DNA from: Struthio camelus
Lineage: Eukaryota; Chordata; Aves; Struthioniformes; Struthionidae
NCBI RefSeq assembly: GCF_040807025.1
Contig: NC_090952.1
Coordinates: forward strand, 29,447,068 to 29,511,067
Length of the DNA: 64,000 bases
Reading direction: 5' to 3'
Shown: piece by piece, positions 59,601 through 64,000 of the stretch
Position numbering within the stretch: the first letter of the stretch is position 1
Layout: the number at the start of each line of letters is the position of its first letter
Translations under genes and position numbers: made by a program
Notes under the pieces: generated by a model
The model's database searches: none
What the model saw: the letters and a program-made list of their open reading frames with translations, nothing else
What the model was told of the DNA's origin: nothing

Positions 59601-61683
59601 GAAAAGCCAGTCTCTTCCATGACAGATCAGTTCCTTACGGGATATTTTTTTTTGAAATGAAGTTAATACTAGTAACATGGTTACCAAATAGATAGCAAAT
59701 AGACATGTAATAAGCAAATTCTTATGAGTCCCTTGTTTTCAGTTCTCTCCTCATTTAACACAAGCATGCCTTTGCAAGATACTTACACAGTCTTGGTATC
59801 CTTTTTTAATCCCATCACAGGATTTGTCATGTGTTCTAAACTTAGGCAAAAGTAGTAAGTAATCTTTTGCTCTCAATTTCTAACTCCTTAGAACTGTTTA
59901 AATTGACCAATATATTTCCTTCCAGAGACAGCTGCACTTTCTCTGTTACCTGCACTAGAAGAGCTTTAATTATTTGAAGGGTGTCGTAAGAGTTATATCA
60001 ACAGGACTCATATTGAGAAATAGTGCAGGCCTGCATGAGGTTTCCAGTTGGTGTCATTTTGCCACCTCTTCTTTCCTCTGCCAGTCTGGCTCAGTCCACA
60101 CTAGGATTTTGCCCGTACCTATGGCAATCAAAGGTTCAGGTTTATTTGATGCTTTCAGTCAACACTGAGTGTGTCTGTTATGTACCAAGATCCCTGAACA
60201 TGAGTCATTCCCAGCTGTTAAGTCTGCTCCCTTCAGCACTGTCTGGAATGGTCTTAGGTCTCGGAAGTTGTATATTGCATTTACTGGGGACAATACTGTA
60301 AAAACACAGCTCCATGATTTCCACATCTGAGATGGCATGCGCAGTGGCAGCTTGGGAAACTCTGCACCTCACTGTTTATCACGTTCTGTGGAGCTGATTT
60401 AGCTGTCACTGCATTGCCAGTCCCTTGTAACTACCTTGGCACGTTTGGTCAGCGTATCTGGTCTTGGGTCTGGTTTGAAATGCCGGCTTGCTTGAGGATC
60501 AGAGCTGTAGTAGAAATGCAAAGGGATGAAGGGTATATTTTTTAATGAGTTTTGAGCACTTTGTCTTTGCTATTGTCTTTGAAGGGAAGAAAAGACGCCG
60601 TTGCAACAAACGGATATATGTGAAGGAGCTGTTCCTCCAGAAAGTTCCTTTGCAATGGATAAGACTCACTGATAATTGCTTGGATGCTCCCTGCTGGGCA
60701 ACCCCACACCTTCTTCAGCTGTAAGTTTGATCCTGTGACCTAAAAAGGGGACAGAGAGCAGTGTTCCGTAATGGCTTTGGCCAGCTCACGTGTGGTATGC
60801 TGCTATGTCTGTGTTCCCTTCCTTTCCATCCTGCAGAAATTGTGGTAGATACATATAACGCCCTGCTTGTTGCTGTTCATCTCCCTATTGATTCTACAAA
60901 GAGAAGCAGCAGAACTTATTGGTTGCTCCTTCAAAAAGAAAGTGGAAAATATCTGGGGAGGTATAAGAAAAACAACCTGGCTGGAAGAAAAGTGACCTAT
61001 AGCAGAGATGTGGCTGCTCATACCAGTGATATGGGGTTAGCATAGTTGGTAACTATTTAAGGGGAAAATAACAAAGGAGAAATTCAGTTAGAAGTATCAC
61101 AAGTCCTTAATTTTTACCACAAAGAGGGAGTATTCCAGCATGCGCTTCTTGGGAATAATCAGCTTTGCTTCTTAATGGAAATATGTGAGCAAGCTGTCCT
61201 GGAGGAATCTCAGACTTAAAAGGCTGCTGAGCTTCATAAACCTCCATCTGGAATCTCTTTTTGCTTCTAAGACTTTTACAATGTTTTTTTTTTTCCTTTC
61301 TAGGATTCTTACAAGCATGAAGCCTCGTTTGCCTCGTTCTTCACGGAAGAACCTTCTGTATCTCACTTCCGTTTACACGGAAGGAGGTGGCCCTTTGTCC
61401 AGTCCAGGCCTCTCTTCAGACTGCAGTGAACAGCCAATTTACACTATAGAGAGCTTACAGTGGAGGGCCAGGCAAGAAAATCAGGCTAAAAATCATGAGC
61501 AGACTGTAGAGAGACGAGAAGATGCGCTGGGGAGACATGATGGTGAAGAGGAGGGGGAGGAGGAAGAAGAAGAGATGGTAACTGAAACAAATCCTTTGGA
61601 AGGACTTGCTCATTCTGATAACATGCTGGCTATTGCAGAAAAACAGGCTGTGCTGCAAGGGTCTGCCTGGCAGATTGCTGCAG
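38911..61683 (+). CDS. LAS1L: LAS1L, ribosome biogenesis endonuclease, 11 exons found, 3' end missing
   Basis: Exons 38911-39101, 39832-39957, 40156-40225, 41448-41529, 42872-43060, 45424-45470, 49389-49498, 58094-58179, 59141-59356, 60585-60720 and 61304-61683 have GT-AG ends and matching phases, giving about 544 residues. The product is the HEPN endonuclease that, with NOL9, cleaves ITS2 during 60S subunit maturation, in the nucleolus and nucleoplasm. The N-terminal HEPN domain (about 27-176) has [20 protein letters not shown] and the R-x4-H motif in DLRHELTH (R140, H145), then [10 protein letters not shown]. Acidic tracts follow in exon 5 and at about 499-508. The middle has REx..[13 protein letters not shown] and FYCFWRPLL, and the conserved LQGSAWQ comes at the end. 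Human LAS1L has about 100 more residues after that motif; I could not find them before 64000. No stop or frameshift is seen. Confidence 0.95.
39832..39957 (+). CDS. LAS1L: LAS1L exon 2
   Basis: Acceptor TTTATCTCTAG, donor TGTAAG|GTAGGG, 126 bases. It encodes [29 protein letters not shown], matching human LAVASTADLIRCKLLD. Confidence 0.95.
40156..40225 (+). CDS. LAS1L: LAS1L exon 3
   Basis: Acceptor CACATGCAG, donor GAGAG|GTAATT, 70 bases. It encodes [20 protein letters not shown], close to human [20 protein letters not shown]. Confidence 0.95.
41448..41529 (+). CDS. LAS1L: LAS1L exon 4, HEPN catalytic motif
   Basis: Acceptor TGTTCCTCCAG, donor CAAGG|GTGAGT, 82 bases. It encodes [20 protein letters not shown], which holds the R-x4-H nuclease motif. 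Confidence 0.96.
42872..43060 (+). CDS. LAS1L: LAS1L exon 5
   Basis: Acceptor GTTCTCCTTTAG, donor CCATG|GTAGGC, 189 bases. It encodes [17 protein letters not shown] and then an acidic stretch ([14 protein letters not shown]). Confidence 0.95.
44058..44498 (-). mobile_element. CR1 3' end, young 5'-truncated copy, antisense in LAS1L intron 5
   Basis: The minus strand carries the CR1 ORF2 C-terminus ([20 protein letters not shown] to [10 protein letters not shown]) followed by the 3' end ending in ATTCTGTGATTCTC. Nearly identical to 14487-14853 where they overlap, but longer at its 5' side. Confidence 0.94.
45073..45095 (+). repeat. T homopolymer, 23 bases
   Basis: An uninterrupted T run follows alternating T and G tracts (ATTTTTGGGGG) in LAS1L intron 5. 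Confidence 0.95.
45424..45470 (+). CDS. LAS1L: LAS1L exon 6
   Basis: Acceptor GTTTATTTCTAG, donor TCCGG|GTAAGT, 47 bases. It encodes [15 protein letters not shown], like human ARELLVSYEEEQF. Confidence 0.92.
45735..45760. repeat. Perfect inverted repeat, 10-base arms, 6-base loop
   Basis: Arms TACTGAAGAC and GTCTTCAGTA flank GTGCCA. It could form a small hairpin in DNA or pre-mRNA, but is too short for a microRNA precursor. Confidence 0.9.
48768..48789. repeat. Perfect inverted repeat, 9-base arms, 4-base loop
   Basis: Arms CGTCCAGTG and CACTGGACG flank GTAG. Confidence 0.9.
49389..49498 (+). CDS. LAS1L: LAS1L exon 7
   Basis: Acceptor TCCTTCACGCAG, donor AACAG|GTACAG, 110 bases. It encodes [15 protein letters not shown]...[13 protein letters not shown], aligned to human VECVLAELKGVTCEN. 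A CR1 copy begins just inside the next intron. Confidence 0.9.
49506..49770 (-). mobile_element. Older CR1 3' fragment, antisense, at the start of LAS1L intron 7
   Basis: The plus strand reads TCACAGAATTGCAGAAAAGT then TGGGATTGGAAGGGA and continues as a diverged antisense CR1 tail (TTTTGAATATCTCCAAGGAT, CAGTTTGTGCCCCTTGCC). It starts seven bases after the exon 7 junction. Substitutions are far more numerous than in the two young copies. Confidence 0.9.
53637..53660 (+). repeat. G homopolymer, 24 bases
   Basis: An unbroken run of 24 G, preceded by TTTTTTC and shortly by A-rich runs, in LAS1L intron 7. Confidence 0.95.
57980..57999. repeat. Perfect inverted repeat, 9-base arms, 2-base loop
   Basis: Arms CCTGTAATT and AATTACAGG around TG, about 95 bases upstream of LAS1L exon 8. 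Confidence 0.9.
58094..58179 (+). CDS. LAS1L: LAS1L exon 8 (short, isolated)
   Basis: Acceptor GATTGCTCTAG, donor TGAAG|GTCAGT, 86 bases. It encodes [20 protein letters not shown] and ends LNIKYE, matching human [26 protein letters not shown]. Its length (2 mod 3) is what exons 7 and 9 require. Confidence 0.95.
59141..59356 (+). CDS. LAS1L: LAS1L exon 9
   Basis: Acceptor TTTTTATTGCAG, donor TGCTG|GTGAGT, 216 bases. It encodes [20 protein letters not shown], like human [20 protein letters not shown]. Confidence 0.95.
60585..60720 (+). CDS. LAS1L: LAS1L exon 10
   Basis: Acceptor GTCTTTGAAG, donor CAGCT|GTAAGT, 136 bases. It encodes a basic start ([10 protein letters not shown]) and [14 protein letters not shown], like human LGSPCWASPQLLRI. 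Confidence 0.94.
61304..61683 (+). CDS. LAS1L: LAS1L exon 11
   Basis: Acceptor CCTTTCTAG, donor TGCAG|GTAAAA, 380 bases, end phase 1. It encodes [20 protein letters not shown], an acidic run ([10 protein letters not shown], residues 499-508) and [10 protein letters not shown]. Confidence 0.94.
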
Positions 61684-64000
61684 GTAAAAAGTGGCTTCTT
61701 AAGACTTAGAACATCTTCATCCCTAGCAAACGTCGACTGAAACGTGAAGGCCTTCTGGGGCAACTCAGAATTGAAGAGCGCTTCAAAAATCATCTAAGCG
61801 CCGCATCCCTGCGGATTTGGGGATTTTTTTCAGTCTTTATGTGCGCGTGTTATTTCTCCCTAAAAGCCCTCGTAATACTCGGAGTGCTTTTTCCAGGAGC
61901 ATGTTGTTACTGCTTCACTAACTTTTTTTTATTAGGCTTTTCCAAACTCTGTGTTCAAAATTTCACTGTATCCAATTGACAGGGCAGGATATATGCCAAA
62001 CTGTGAATGGCAAAGAAAATATGGATGCTTCCTGGATTTCAGCAATATGTGCTGAAAGCTTCTGTTTGTCAGACCTAGGGGTATTTGAAAGCAGTGTTTG
62101 GCTACACTGGGAAGCGCCAGCCATATGCTGGTAAGTTCCAGGGTCTAGGAAAATTGCAGTCATGATATGGTGGCAAGCTAAAGAAAGGAACAAGGAAAGA
62201 AGTTTGCAGAGTGAATAAATGATTAGCTAGTGCTGTGTTAGCTCCATTACTGTAGCTATACTTGTTGATTGGGGTGGATGGTTCTGCAGCTGAGATTTTT
62301 GGAGAAGTGAATTATGGAGGGACTTGAAGACAGAAGAAAGAGATTTGATGGCAAAGCGGTGTTTGAAGGAAGAAGAAAAGTGCAGTCACTGGAAGACAAT
62401 GAGCTCTTGTACCTCACTCACAGGGGAGTTTTCCTAAGTTTAAAAAAAAAAGTTTGATCTGTTGAGGCAGCTCAGATTAATTATGCTGATGAGAACAGAT
62501 TGTTAGCGTTGGATGTTTTGAGAATGGAAACAAGAATGCCCTTTGCTTAGCTGAGTTTGGTTCAGAGCAAGCAAAGCTGTCACTGAAAGAACATGCATAG
62601 TGCCTAACATCTATAAACCTTGGGTCACCTGATTTTTATGAAGTTTCTATTAACATTGTTGGTTATGGGCAAACTTAATTTCTGTTTTAATAACTGCTAT
62701 GTAGTTACCACCCTTAAACATTTGAAAACTGTAGCCACTAAGTATGTACAGTACCAGGGCAACCAGTGGTATAATGATATTTACTGGTTTGCTCCCTAAA
62801 GAAAGGACTCAGCCTGTTCGATATATAAAATAGTATTTGCCTTACAGTTGCATTAGATGTCGCCAAATGCAATTTCTGCACCTTTAATTGTAAAATTGTA
62901 ACAGCTAGAAATCACCATCCTAGGTCAAGAGTTTTTGTTCCATAAATGCCCAAAAAGGGCATAAAAGCAAAAATAGAAGTAGTGTGCTGGTTCTTTAGGG
63001 CAAGGCCTGTATTTATGAGCAGTTATCAGATAACAAAAATAATCAGTTTCAGGCAAAGACAATGAATTGGCCAAGTTCTCCATGATTATCAGGGGTCTCA
63101 AGTCATCTGTATAATTATTGCTGGCTCTGTGGAGTGGAGTCTCCTATGTTTTGAGGTCTGCCTGCTAGCCTTTGTTGTGCTGCTGGTAAAGATTCCAGAG
63201 TTAGTGTTCTGGTATCAGGAAAGCTGGAGGGTTTGAGAACTCTTATTGTCAAAACAATGATACATAATGTGTATCTTTCATTTAATTAAATTTCTTTCTG
63301 ATTTCACATCTAAAAGGGGTCTTCCCTATTGGGAACTGCCTGTGAAATTTTGGTGCAGAGGTATAAAGAAGCAGACTCATCAATATTATCAGTGGCCATG
63401 GGTGGTTTCCCAGTGTGCAGTTTCTGGCCTGCTTTGGAAGCCAAATTTTAAGAAATGTGAAGCTGTCCGGCAATAGGAATCCTAAGTGCTTGTAAAAATA
63501 ATTAGCAGAATTTCCAAGAGACTGCGGTGTTCTTCTTCCTTGCCATGTCATCCCTACCTGTCTGTCTAGAATTGTTTTATTGGTTAATTAGGCTTCCCCA
63601 GCCTTTTATTCTTCTGCTTCTGTGGCTTCAGTTCCTGTTTACTCAACACTGTTGCTCTGCAGCTGGGAATCTCAGTGAGTCCTGAAGAAGCTGGTTCTCA
63701 TTCTCACTGGAGGAATGAGCTACTGGGTGCAAACGTGCTGTTTTGTATCTTCATATGTGTACGGATGGCTCTTTCCGTTACAGGAGTATGCAGAGTGAAT
63801 TTTTTAGAAGCCCTTTTCATAGTGTGGTTTTTAATTAACATACGTAAATCAAGACTTCAGATTCAAACGAAAATCTGCTCAAAAGAGAGAGGTAAATATT
63901 AAGGGCTGCTCCAGAATATTGTGGGGTTTCTGTTAATGGGCCCTGCCTCACAGTGGTCTGGACAGGCTGCACTGTATAGCCTGAGCCATGATGATACATG
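61684..64000 (+). other. Start of LAS1L intron 11, no further exon found
   Basis: I searched for a counterpart of the human segment after LQGSAWQ (EDVRWDTFPLG) and saw none. The final exon or exons are probably right of the window. Confidence 0.6.

Larger units (their letters stand above)
58180..61303 (+). other. LAS1L introns 8-10
   Basis: Introns 58180-59140, 59357-60584 and 60721-61303. No additional feature recognised. Confidence 0.85.

Noticed and set aside
60761-61045. 94-codon plus-strand frame in LAS1L intron 10
   Set aside because: Exons 10 and 11 join in frame without it and it lacks splice signals of the right phase.

Overview
The window looks like bird nuclear DNA. It carries several CR1 non-LTR retrotransposon copies with bird-type 3' tails (ATTCTATGATTCT-like ends), intron-rich vertebrate genes with short exons and GT-AG junctions, a CpG-rich promoter, a solo LTR and an MROH-like gene of a type often expanded in birds. 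I cannot name the species or order.

Layout. At the left edge (1 to about 1300) is the 5' part of a CR1 element on the minus strand, with an open ORF1 that runs out of the window. From about 1300 to 12830 I see no gene I can defend. A GC-rich, partly duplicated repeat of unknown class follows (12838-14107), then a young CR1 tail (14487-14853) and AT-rich DNA. A perfect 10-bp tandem array of 69 copies sits at 17921-18614.

Three genes follow. (1) A complete two-exon, 431-residue Shaw/Kv3-like potassium channel on the minus strand (coding 21748-21257 and 19614-18811), with an intact T1 domain, TVGYGD filter and an unusually altered S4 and S6. (2) A Maestro heat-like repeat (MROH) family gene on the minus strand between about 34 and 27.8 kb. 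I found six phase-compatible exons and one weaker one; both ends are unresolved. A solo LTR lies in one of its introns. (3) LAS1L on the plus strand from its ATG at 38911. Eleven exons (to 61683) encode about 544 residues; the last C-terminal exon or exons lie beyond the window or were not found. Exon 8 (58094-58179) is easy to miss, but reading frame demands it.

LAS1L starts at the end of a tandem promoter repeat (38611-38910) with six ATTGG (inverted CCAAT) boxes and GC boxes. The MROH-like gene points away from this CpG-rich region, so a head-to-head layout is possible but not shown. LAS1L is the HEPN endonuclease of 60S ribosome biogenesis; the channel would act at the plasma membrane; nothing ties the three genes functionally. 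Two nearly identical CR1 tails in opposite orientation (14.5 and 44.1 kb) bracket the channel, the MROH-like gene and the LAS1L promoter.
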